In this document: one piece after another, positions 6,226-12,150 of the stretch | Position numbering within the stretch: the first letter of the stretch is position 1 | How the letters are laid out: each line of letters starts with the position of its first letter | Origin: Candidatus Bipolaricaulota bacterium | GTDB lineage: Bacteria; Bipolaricaulota; Bipolaricaulia; RBG-16-55-9; DRXL01 | Direction of reading: 5' to 3' | Assembly (NCBI GenBank): GCA_023512665.1 | Contig: JAILZC010000004.1 | Coordinates: forward strand, 1-12,881 | Length of the DNA stretch: 12,881 nucleotides | The notes under the pieces: generated by a model | Databases searched by the model: none | Told to the model about the DNA's origin: nothing | The model's input: the letters and a program-made list of their open reading frames with translations, nothing else | Position numbers and translations under genes: made by a program

Positions 6226-6513
6226 ATGAAGAGATCTAATCAAGTACGGAAAGTGTCGTTCGAGACGTATGTGAGGCTGGCTCTCAGCCATGCACAGTTC
6301 GTGCAAAACGGAGATGGCACCTGGACCGTCGAGGTGCCGGTCTTACCCGGCTGCATCACTTGGGGAGAAACGCGCGGTGAGGCTGTAGAGATGGCTAAGG
6401 ATGCGATCGAAGCCTGGGTGCTCACGGCTCTGCGCTTTGGAGATAAGATTCCTGAGTTAGACGGTTGCACCCTGCAGTACGCGGTGGATCGTCCCGTCCG
6501 AGTTACCTCTTAG
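6226..6513 (+). CDS. hicB: HicB family antitoxin
   Basis: The labile antitoxin of a type II toxin-antitoxin pair; it would bind and neutralise the HicA mRNA interferase encoded next. The 95-residue protein has the partial RNase H-like HicB fold. Visible parts are a FVQNGDGTWTVEVPVLPGC strand region at about 25-43, the TWGETRGEAVEMAKDAIEAW helix motif at about 45-64, then a short tail. It lacks the C-terminal helix-turn-helix or ribbon-helix-helix found in longer HicB proteins, so DNA binding would need another surface or HicA. A promoter lies just upstream. The stop codon is directly followed by the ATG of hicA with no gap. The antitoxin-first order is the reverse of the classical hicAB layout but common in this small-HicB group. 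Confidence 0.85.
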   Translation: MKRSNQVRKVSFETYVRLALSHAQFVQNGDGTWTVEVPVLPGCITWGETRGEAVEMAKDAIEAWVLTALRFGDKIPELDGCTLQYAVDRPVRVTS

Positions 6514-6738
6514 ATGCCCAAGCTTCGTCCCGAGAAGCCAGCAACCCTCGTTCGGAAATTGCGACGGCTCGGATTTGAGGGTCCTTTTGGAGGTGGGCGA
6601 CATCCGGTGATGCGCCATCCCCGGACCGGCCAGAAGATCCCCGTCCCCATGCACAAGGGCCGAGATCTCCCCCTCGGGACGCTGCGGACGATTTTGCGGG
6701 CAGTAGGGATTAGTATCGAAGAATGGAACAAGCTTTAG
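6514..6738 (+). CDS. hicA: HicA family mRNA interferase toxin
   Basis: A small ribonuclease toxin with a double-stranded-RNA-binding-like fold that cleaves mRNA and halts translation when free of HicB. The 74 residues carry the family hallmarks: an N-terminal LVRKLRRLGFEG helix, the catalytic histidine loop GGGRHPVMRHP (H29 aligning with the catalytic His of the GSHH motif), PVPMHKGRDLPLGTLRTILR and a final VGISIEEW. The Ser-His of many homologues is Arg-His here, but the active histidine is kept, so it looks intact. It starts at the base after the hicB TAG, so translation is coupled. No ribosome binding site of its own is seen. Confidence 0.87.
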   Translation: MPKLRPEKPATLVRKLRRLGFEGPFGGGRHPVMRHPRTGQKIPVPMHKGRDLPLGTLRTILRAVGISIEEWNKL

Positions 6739-6750
6739 GTACATCGATAA

Positions 6751-6852
6751 GTCACCCCACAAATCAAAGACTTGCGGGCCTCTAACGCGGCCTTGCAAGA
6801 ACGGCTGGCGGCGCTGGAGCAGCTGGTGAAGGAGCTAAGCACCAAGAAGTAG
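6751..6852 (+). pseudogene. C-terminal remnant of a coiled-coil protein
   Basis: Starting after an in-frame TAA at 6748-6750, 33 codons read a strongly heptad-like helix that contains IKDLRASNAALQERLAALEQ and ends VKELSTKK before a TAG. There is no start codon or ribosome binding site. Such ends are typical of the trailing coiled coil of surface or tail-fibre proteins with intramolecular chaperone domains. I infer that it is the last part of a gene whose body was lost, perhaps when hicBA arrived. It could be a chance open frame, but the amphipathic heptads argue against that. Confidence 0.5.
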
Positions 6853-6855
6853 GGA

Positions 6856-6945
6856 TTGAATCACGGAACGCACGGAAGGGCCACGGAGCTCACGGAAGGC
6901 CGTCTTCCGTGCGTTCCGTGCTGCTCCGTGGCTTCCGTGATTCAA
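6856..6945. repeat. 90-bp palindromic CACGGA-unit repeat element
   Basis: Terminal arms TTGAATCACGGAA (6856-6868) and TTCCGTGATTCAA (6933-6945) are perfect 13-base inverted repeats. Inside, CACGGA-type units occur four times on the left half and their complements three to four times on the right. A central hairpin is formed by CACGGAAG (6891-6898) and CTTCCGTG (6904-6911) with a 5-base loop. This resembles the CACGGA/CACAGAG-type dispersed palindromes seen in many environmental genomes. It is not a CRISPR array, as there are no constant spacers. Confidence 0.75.
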
Positions 6946-6992
6946 AGATTTTCACAGCAGCGATCATGGCGCACGTTGCCCGAGGGCCGCGT

Positions 6993-7021
6993 TTGCTTTT
7001 TGGCGGTGTCCCCCCTAGAAT
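6993..7021 (+). promoter_or_regulatory. Promoter of the kelch-methyltransferase-sulfurtransferase operon
   Basis: TTGCTT (6993-6998), a 17-base spacer and TAGAAT (7016-7021). The ribosome binding site AGGAGGG (7039-7045) follows, seven bases before the ATG at 7053. The -35 is only a partial match. Confidence 0.5.
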
Positions 7022-7052
7022 CAGACCATCGAACGCACAGGAGGGCTGAGCT

Positions 7053-8003
7053 ATGCGTTGGCTAGGATTGGGAGCGTTCGCTCTGATGATCGGGATCACG
7101 GCACACCAACTGGGGACGTGGGGGAGCCGCGCCCCCTTACAGGTGCCGCGCGGCGAGGTCGCCGTCGCCGCAGTTCTGGGCAAAATCTACGTCATCGGCG
7201 GGTTCGACGGGGACCGCCGAAGCAGCGCCGTCGTCGAGGTCTACGACCCCGCGCAAGACCGATGGACCCAAGTCGCCCCGCTCCCGCGCGGGCTGAATCA
7301 CGCTATGGCCGCTGGGGTCAACGGCAAGCTCTATGTCCTCGGCGGGTATCTTGGGCCGGGGCTCTCCAATGCTACGAATCTTGTCTGGGAGTACGATCCG
7401 GCAAAAGATACGTGGGCCGAACGAGCCCCCATGCCCACGGCACGCGCTGCCGGGGCCAGCGTCGCAGTAGCCGACAGAATCTACGTGGTCGGCGGCGCGC
7501 GCTCCGGGCGCTCTGTGGGGGATTTTGCTGCTTATGACCCCACAGAGGATCGCTGGACGGAGTTGCCCGCTATGCCCACAGCGCGGGATCACATTGCTGC
7601 GGGAGCCGATGGAACGCGCATCTTTGTTGCGGGAGGCCGCCCGCCCTTCGCTGGGGGGCTCGCTCTCCTTGAAGCGTTTGATATGGCGACGCACCGCTGG
7701 CAGACGCTGGCGCCCATGCCCACAGGACGATCAGGGATCGCCGGGGCAGTCGTGAGGGGCTGCTTTTATGTCCTCGGCGGCGAGGGCAATCCCCAGTCTC
7801 CCACCGGAGTCTATGCCCAAAACGAAGCCTACAACCCCAAAACAAACAGGTGGGAAGCCCATCCCCCCATGCCCACCCCTCGGCACGGCATCGCCGCCGC
7901 CGTGCTCGATGATACTATTCACATCCCCGGCGGGGGGACCCTACAAGGCTTCAGCGTCAGCAGTGTTCACGAGGTATATCAACCGGCCCAATCATGCGAG
8001 TGA
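7053..8003 (+). CDS. Exported kelch-repeat beta-propeller protein
   Basis: A 316-residue protein with an N-terminal hydrophobic segment (residues about 4-20) that reads as a signal peptide or anchor; no lipobox cysteine is seen. The rest is a kelch propeller. The double-glycine of each kelch unit occurs at 49-50, 97-98, 147-148, 194-195, 242-243 and 293-294, each followed about 20 residues later by a YDP...W element (W71, W121, W168, W216, W267). The sixth blade lacks its Trp strand, so the N-terminal strand probably closes the ring in the usual way. Function is probably binding outside the membrane; no catalytic residues are recognisable. The start is supported by AGGAGGG. It begins a three-gene operon, with the next gene five bases downstream. 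Confidence 0.88.
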   Translation: MRWLGLGAFALMIGITAHQLGTWGSRAPLQVPRGEVAVAAVLGKIYVIGGFDGDRRSSAVVEVYDPAQDRWTQVAPLPRGLNHAMAAGVNGKLYVLGGYLGPGLSNATNLVWEYDPAKDTWAERAPMPTARAAGASVAVADRIYVVGGARSGRSVGDFAAYDPTEDRWTELPAMPTARDHIAAGADGTRIFVAGGRPPFAGGLALLEAFDMATHRWQTLAPMPTGRSGIAGAVVRGCFYVLGGEGNPQSPTGVYAQNEAYNPKTNRWEAHPPMPTPRHGIAAAVLDDTIHIPGGGTLQGFSVSSVHEVYQPAQSCE

Positions 8004-8008
8004 CCTCT

Positions 8009-8776
8009 ATGAATCAGAAAGAACAAGTTCAGAGAGTCTTCACGGAGTCGGCCCAAAAGTTCACGACTCTGAAAGCGAGCGCCGACCGCACCTCCCATAC
8101 TGCGATGATTCGATTAGCCAACCCCCAGCCGCGCGATCGTGTGCTCGAAATTGCGTGTGGGCCAGGGTTCGTCGCGCTGCTCTTTGCCGAGCACGTCCGC
8201 GAGGTCGTCGGGCTCGACTTGACCGAAGCCCTCCTAGAACAAGCACGGCAGCGCCAGCGTGAGCTCGGATTGCACAACGTCCAGTTTGTCCAAGGCGACG
8301 CTGAGCAATTGCCCTTCCCTGATGGAGCGTTCACTATTGTCGCTTGTCACAAAGCGTTCCATCACTTTCCCAATCCGCAGAGAGTCTTAGAAGAAAGCGC
8401 TCGTGTGCTTGAGCAGGGTGGGCGCCTCGTGCTCGGCGATACCCTCTCCTCGGACGACCCGGACAAGAACGCGCTCCATAACTCTCTAGAAAGACTGCGC
8501 GATCCGTCTCACGTCAAGATGTACGGGCTGAACGAACTCACGGCCTTGCTTCGTGATGCTGGGTTTCTCGTGAAAGAGCACGAAATCTTTGAGGACGAGC
8601 GCACGCTCTCCTGGTGGATGTCGGTGATCACGCCGCCCCCAGAGATCATCGCCCAGATCAAACAGATACTAATCGAAAGCATTCCCGAAGACCGCACGGG
8701 CTTGCAAGTGCGCGTAGAGAATGACGAGGTCTTCTACCGGCGACGCAATCTGATCTTAGTTGCGGTAAAACCATGA
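8009..8776 (+). CDS. UbiE/COQ5-type SAM-dependent methyltransferase
   Basis: A 255-residue class I methyltransferase. Motif I is VLEIACGPG at 45-53, the acidic end of strand 2 is D70 in VVGLD, and the adenine region is QGDAEQLPF. Next comes a HKAFHHF stretch, followed by VLEESARVLEQGGRLVLGD, the post-motif region typical of Methyltransf_11. The substrate-specific C-terminal part (about 150-255) is unlike menaquinone UbiE and gives no substrate. The ATG at 8009 is preferred, five bases after the kelch stop; an ATG at 7994 inside the kelch frame is the alternative and neither has a strong ribosome binding site. The TGA overlaps the next ATG as ATGA, so it is coupled to the sulfurtransferase. 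A small molecule substrate is likely. Confidence 0.88.
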   Translation: MNQKEQVQRVFTESAQKFTTLKASADRTSHTAMIRLANPQPRDRVLEIACGPGFVALLFAEHVREVVGLDLTEALLEQARQRQRELGLHNVQFVQGDAEQLPFPDGAFTIVACHKAFHHFPNPQRVLEESARVLEQGGRLVLGDTLSSDDPDKNALHNSLERLRDPSHVKMYGLNELTALLRDAGFLVKEHEIFEDERTLSWWMSVITPPPEIIAQIKQILIESIPEDRTGLQVRVENDEVFYRRRNLILVAVKP

Positions 8777-9582
8777 AGCCAGAGCCCTCGGTGCTCATAG
8801 ACGCTAAGACGCTCGCTCGCGCTCAGGATGACGTGTTGGTCCTCGATGCCCGCAGCCCGTTGCGCTACGAAGAGGGGCACCTGCCCAACGCCGTCAATCT
8901 CTTCATCGGGGCGCTCATGCAATCGCGCGCCGATGGCGCGCAGGTGCTGGGGCCACCCGCGCAACTGGAGCGCGTCTTTGGTGCTGCAGGGATCGCGCCC
9001 TCGCGCCCGGTCGTCGTCTACGGCGAGCAGGGCAGCTGCGACGCGGCCTATCTCTTCTGGGCTTTAGACTACGCCGGGCATCCGTCTGTGCGCCTGCTCG
9101 ATGGCGGGATCGAGGCATGGGTGCACGCGGGCCAGAAGCTGACGCGCTCGGTGCCCGTCGTCGCGGAGCGCGATTTTTCCCTCAAGCCTGATCACACCAA
9201 GCGCGCCACCGGTGAGTGGGTGCTGAGCCATCTGCGCGACGAGCGGGTAGTTCTCCTAGACGCCCGTTCGGTAGAAGAATTTTCCGGGCAGGACAGACGG
9301 GCGCGGCGGGGCGGGCACATCCCCGGAGCCCGCCATTGCGAGTGGACACGAGTTCTCTGCTCTGATCTCACGTTTAAATCGCCGAAAGATCTCTGCGCGC
9401 TGTTTGAAGCCCTGGGCGTACATCGTGATCATATTTTGGTGAACTATTGCCAGAACGGCGTGCGCTCGGCCCTGGTGTATGTCGCTCAAAGAGTAGCGGG
9501 GTTTCCCAAGGTCTGCAACTACGACGGCTCGTGGGCCGAGTGGGGCAACAACGAAAAATATCCGGTCGAATCCGGCATATAG
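8773..9582 (+). CDS. Two-domain rhodanese-like sulfurtransferase
   Basis: A thiosulfate or 3-mercaptopyruvate sulfurtransferase of 269 residues, the usual length of tandem-rhodanese enzymes. The inactive N-terminal rhodanese domain spans about 5-125 (VLDARSPLRYEEGHLPNA, then LLDGGIEAW). The catalytic C-terminal domain spans about 140-266 (LLDARSVEEFSGQ, GHIPGARH, then YDGSWAEWG). The active-site loop is CQNGVR with persulfide-forming C226. Thiosulfate enzymes usually have CRKGVT and mercaptopyruvate enzymes CGSGVT; this loop matches neither, so the donor is unclear. The conserved end GSWAEWG is intact. The start codon overlaps the methyltransferase stop. A cytosolic role in sulfur transfer or cyanide/persulfide handling is inferred. 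Confidence 0.9.
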   Translation: MKPEPSVLIDAKTLARAQDDVLVLDARSPLRYEEGHLPNAVNLFIGALMQSRADGAQVLGPPAQLERVFGAAGIAPSRPVVVYGEQGSCDAAYLFWALDYAGHPSVRLLDGGIEAWVHAGQKLTRSVPVVAERDFSLKPDHTKRATGEWVLSHLRDERVVLLDARSVEEFSGQDRRARRGGHIPGARHCEWTRVLCSDLTFKSPKDLCALFEALGVHRDHILVNYCQNGVRSALVYVAQRVAGFPKVCNYDGSWAEWGNNEKYPVESGI

Positions 9583-9601
9583 AGAACCACTGCTTGCCAA
9601 G

Positions 9602-9635
9602 CTTCTGGGGCCTTCGACCTCTGAAGTCCAGTTTT
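9602..9635. terminator. Weak terminator-like stem-loop between convergent operons
   Basis: CTTC-T-GGGG (9602-9610) can pair with CCTC-T-GAAG (9618-9626), leaving one internal mismatch and one G-T pair, and is followed after a few bases by TTTT (9632-9635). It lies between the sulfurtransferase stop and the stop of the DsbA-like gene on the other strand. Confidence 0.3.
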
Positions 9636-9646
9636 GCTACTGCCGC

Positions 9647-10291
9647 TTACTTTCTCTTGGCGAGCTCCTGCTCAATCAGCTCGCGAAACTTCTCGATGGG
9701 ATGCGCTCCAACGAGCAACTGCCCGTTGATGAGAAACGCCGGAGTTCCCGTAACCCCAGCGCCTTGCCCTGCAGCAAAATCTTCTTGGACTTCGTCGAGA
9801 TATTTCGAAGAGTCCAGACAGCTATCGAACTGCGCAGCATCCAAACCAAGCTCAGTCGCGACGCCCTTTAAGCGCGACCGAAGAAGCTCTTGGCCCTGCT
9901 GCACCAACTCAAAGAGCTTGTCGTGATATTCCCAGAAGCGCCCCTGTTCATGAGCGCACTCGGCCGCGAGCGCGGCCCAGCGCGACTGGACTCCTAAAAT
10001 GGGGAAATTGCGATAGATATAACGCACTTTCCCAGTCGCAATGTACTCTTCTTCAAGAGTGGGCAGCGTCTGGACGAAGTGCCGCAAGCAGAAGCCACAG
10101 CGAAAATCAGCGAACTCGATGATCGTCACCGGGGCGTCCTCAGCGCCCTTGGCCGGCTCGTCCAAGAGGACTTTGGGGGCTGGAACCGACTGGGGCGTGA
10201 GCGGTCGCTCACGCCCAGGCTGAAGCAGAAGATACGCTGCGAGAAACCCCGCTGCCGCCGCGACGATCAGCCAAATCCACAAGTCTCTCAT
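9647..10291 (-). CDS. Membrane-anchored DsbA-family thiol oxidoreductase
   Basis: A 214-residue protein with an N-terminal transmembrane anchor (about 5-24, WIWLIVAAAAGFLAAYLLL) and a thioredoxin fold with helical insertion facing outside the membrane. The redox site is FRCGFCLRHF with C65 and C68; the insertion domain covers about 100-175; the cis-proline loop is GVTGTPAFLING with T183-P184. This matches the DsbA/DsbG-like thioredoxin_4 group that forms or shuffles disulfides in exported proteins. I chose the ATG at 10291 because the longer frame to 10474 is only the antisense of nothing and reads into the thiolase coding region. The ATG overlaps the thiolase TGA as ATGA, so it is the last gene of that operon. 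The functional link to the thiolase is not obvious. Confidence 0.9.
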   Translation of the reverse strand: MRDLWIWLIVAAAAGFLAAYLLLQPGRERPLTPQSVPAPKVLLDEPAKGAEDAPVTIIEFADFRCGFCLRHFVQTLPTLEEEYIATGKVRYIYRNFPILGVQSRWAALAAECAHEQGRFWEYHDKLFELVQQGQELLRSRLKGVATELGLDAAQFDSCLDSSKYLDEVQEDFAAGQGAGVTGTPAFLINGQLLVGAHPIEKFRELIEQELAKRK

Positions 10292-11454
10292 AGGCTCTGC
10301 ACCGCAAGAGAAATCCCCATGCCGCCGCCCATGCAGATCGTCGCTAACCCTAGCTTTGCGTTGCGATCTTTCATGGCCCACACGAGCGTCGTCAGAATAC
10401 GTGCGCCGCTGGCCCCGATGGGGTGCCCTAGCGCAATCGCGCCGCCGTTCACGTTGACCCGCGACCAGTCCCACTCCAGTTCTTTCCCATCGGCGAGCGT
10501 CTGCGCCGCGAACGCCTCGTTGACCTCGATGAGATCGAAGTCATTCACAGTGAGCTTCATCTTCGCCAGCAGTTTTTTCGTTGACTCGACGGGGGCGTAG
10601 AAGAGATCAATGGGCTCTGTCGCGGCGATCGCGTAATCCAAAATTTTCGCTAGGGGCTTGTAGCCGCGCTTCTTGGCCTCGTCGCTGGACATAATCAAGA
10701 GCACCGAGGCCCCGTCGTTGAGCCCCGGAGCATTGCCCGCCGTGACCGTGCCGTTCTCTTTGAATGCCGGCTTGAGTTTCGCTAATTTTTCTAACGACGT
10801 ATCGGCTCGAGGCGTCTCATCTTCAGTAATCGGGCCATCTTTTGCTTGGAGGGGGATGAGCTCGTTGGCGAATTTCCCAGATTTTATAGCTTGGACGGCC
10901 TTCATGTGGCTCTCGTAGGCGAAGCGATCTTGCTCCTCACGGGTGATCTTCGACTTGTTCGCCGTATACTCGGCTGCCAATCCCATGTGCTGGTTCTCAA
11001 ACGCGCACCACAGCCCATCGTAGACCATCGCGTCTACGAGCTTCTGATCGCCGAACTTAAAGCCCGCGCGCGCCCCCTTGAGCAGATAGGGCGTGTTGCT
11101 CATGGACTCCATCCCCCCGGCGATAACACTCTTCGCATCGCCAGACTTGATCGCTTGGGCTGCTAAAATGACGGCTTTCAGTCCCGACCCGCAGACTTTG
11201 TTGATGGTCACTGCTGGGACTGTGGGCGAGATGCCCCCACGAATAGATGCTTGGCGCGCGGGGGCTTGGCCCGCCCCAGCTTGCACCACCTGCCCCATGA
11301 TCACTTCGTCTACGTCATCACCCTTGAGATGCGCGCGCTCTTTGAGAGCGCGGATCGCTGCCGCTCCGAGCTCCGTCGCACTGAACTGCGCCAACCGCCC
11401 CTGAAAGCGCCCCATCGGTGTGCGCACCGCGTCTACGATGACAACGTCCGTCAT
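10288..11454 (-). CDS. Acetyl-CoA C-acetyltransferase (thiolase)
   Basis: A 388-residue thiolase II-type enzyme that condenses two acetyl-CoA to acetoacetyl-CoA or cleaves 3-ketoacyl-CoA. The nucleophile is C88 in KVCGSG, with H344 in GGAIALGHPIGASG and C374 in CMGGGMG; NEAFAAQ is also present. These are the residues known as Cys89, His348 and Cys378 in the Zoogloea enzyme. The N-terminal VIVDAVRTPMGRF is standard. The ATG at 11454 follows AAGGAGG by four bases; the longer start at 11478 has none. It may serve fatty-acid or ketone-body type metabolism, but no other beta-oxidation genes are visible. It is separated from the upstream OsmC gene by a palindromic repeat, and is translationally coupled to the DsbA-like gene. 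Confidence 0.95.
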   Translation of the reverse strand: MTDVVIVDAVRTPMGRFQGRLAQFSATELGAAAIRALKERAHLKGDDVDEVIMGQVVQAGAGQAPARQASIRGGISPTVPAVTINKVCGSGLKAVILAAQAIKSGDAKSVIAGGMESMSNTPYLLKGARAGFKFGDQKLVDAMVYDGLWCAFENQHMGLAAEYTANKSKITREEQDRFAYESHMKAVQAIKSGKFANELIPLQAKDGPITEDETPRADTSLEKLAKLKPAFKENGTVTAGNAPGLNDGASVLLIMSSDEAKKRGYKPLAKILDYAIAATEPIDLFYAPVESTKKLLAKMKLTVNDFDLIEVNEAFAAQTLADGKELEWDWSRVNVNGGAIALGHPIGASGARILTTLVWAMKDRNAKLGLATICMGGGMGISLAVQSL

Positions 11455-11511
11455 AAGACCTCCTTGTGCCAGCGACATCCTTACCTCTATCTCCGATATC
11501 TCCGACCCCTC

Positions 11512-11605
11512 CCCTCATCCCTGTCTCCTCTCTCACTCAGGCCTCTCCCCCAGCCCCTTCCCTTTAGGGAAGGGGTTGGGGTTAGGTCGGGGACGGGGGT
11601 GAGGG
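11512..11605. repeat. REP-like palindromic repeat overlapping the end of the OsmC gene
   Basis: The core is a 16-base stem CCCCAGCCCCTTCCCT (11548-11563) against 11566-11581 with a two-base centre and one G-T mismatch. The outer ends CCCTCA (11512-11517) and TGAGGG (11600-11605) are also complementary. This layout resembles the dispersed CCCTCACCCC-type palindromes common in many bacteria. The OsmC stop codon (11582-11584) lies inside the right arm. The plus strand has several G runs (11566-11605) and could fold as a quadruplex. Confidence 0.65.
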
Positions 11606-12016
11606 TGCATTGATCTGATACTCATACGAGACTTCAGCCCTGGGCTTGAGCGAGTTAGAGACCGAACAGTATTTCTCCAGCGAGAGATCAATTGCTCTTT
11701 TCAGTTTCTCCTCAGGGACGTCACCCCAAACCCTATAGATCACTTTGATCTTTGTGAAGTATTTGGGGTATTCTGAAGCGCGCTCCCCTTGGATCTCCAT
11801 CTCGAAGCGCGTGAAGTGTACTTGCATCTTTCTGAGTATGGAGACGACGTCCATCCCCGTGCAGCCACCTAGCGCGATCAACACCAACTCTGTTGGGCGC
11901 GGGCCGGTGTCGTGCCCCCCGACATCTTCGGTCGTGTCCATGACGATGGCATGGCCGCTCCCGCTTGTTGCCACAAACTGCATCCCGTCTACAAAGCGCA
12001 CCGTGGCGCTGGGCAT
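11582..12016 (-). CDS. OsmC family protein
   Basis: A 144-residue OsmC/Ohr-superfamily protein, generally thiol peroxidases or related redox proteins that detoxify organic hydroperoxides, acting in the cytosol as domain-swapped dimers. The two conserved cysteines are C52 in GGCTGMDV and C117 in KYCSVSN, spaced as in the YhfA/OsmC-like subgroup. The ribosome binding site TAAGGAGG is made partly from the stop codon of the 34-aa gene upstream, so translation is coupled. The last residues APSPPSPT are encoded by the palindromic repeat that follows, so the natural C-terminus was probably near YEYQIN. The core is intact. Confidence 0.9.
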   Translation of the reverse strand: MPSATVRFVDGMQFVATSGSGHAIVMDTTEDVGGHDTGPRPTELVLIALGGCTGMDVVSILRKMQVHFTRFEMEIQGERASEYPKYFTKIKVIYRVWGDVPEEKLKRAIDLSLEKYCSVSNSLKPRAEVSYEYQINAPSPPSPT

Positions 12017-12025
12017 AGAGCCTCC

Positions 12026-12130
12026 TTACGGATAGAGCTTGGCGCGGCGGGCATGACGACGCTTGGCCGCCATCTTGCGCTTGAACTTGCGGAGCCACTT
12101 GGGACGATACCGTGGGTTCATCTTGGCCAT
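12026..12130 (-). CDS. 34-aa highly basic ribosomal-protein-like small protein
   Basis: A complete 34-residue frame beginning MAKMNPRYRPKWLRKF and ending RHARRAKLYP. Fifteen residues are Lys or Arg and none is acidic, which is typical of very small ribosomal proteins. The KRKMAAKRRHARRAK stretch loosely recalls the bS22/mS38 (AURKAIP1/COX24) or bTHX groups, but I cannot place it in a family. It has its own GGAGG ribosome binding site five bases before the ATG at 12130, and its TAA forms part of the ribosome binding site of OsmC. It lies 20 bases after the MFS gene. Standard gene callers with length cut-offs would miss it. Translation is strongly suggested by the signals; the role is inferred. 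Confidence 0.72.
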   Translation of the reverse strand: MAKMNPRYRPKWLRKFKRKMAAKRRHARRAKLYP

Positions 12131-12150
12131 AGGAGCCTCCTTCGCAGATC

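Noticed and set aside
6856..6945. CRISPR array
   Set aside because: The units are short, imperfect and arranged as an inverted repeat; there are no regular spacers or cas genes.
6856..7065. 69-aa open frame on the plus strand
   Set aside because: Its first part is the translation of the CACGGA repeat (MNHGTHG-type peptide), a known kind of false ORF, and the rest spans the promoter of the kelch gene.
7137..7694. 185-aa open frame on the minus strand
   Set aside because: Antisense shadow of the kelch gene with no recognisable domain.
7994..8008. Earlier ATG for the methyltransferase
   Set aside because: No ribosome binding site at a usable distance; it overlaps the kelch end. Kept as an alternative, not the main call.
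10292..10474. 61-residue extension of the DsbA-like protein
   Set aside because: It overlaps the thiolase coding region out of frame; the ATG at 10291 with ATGA coupling and the following membrane anchor is the real start.
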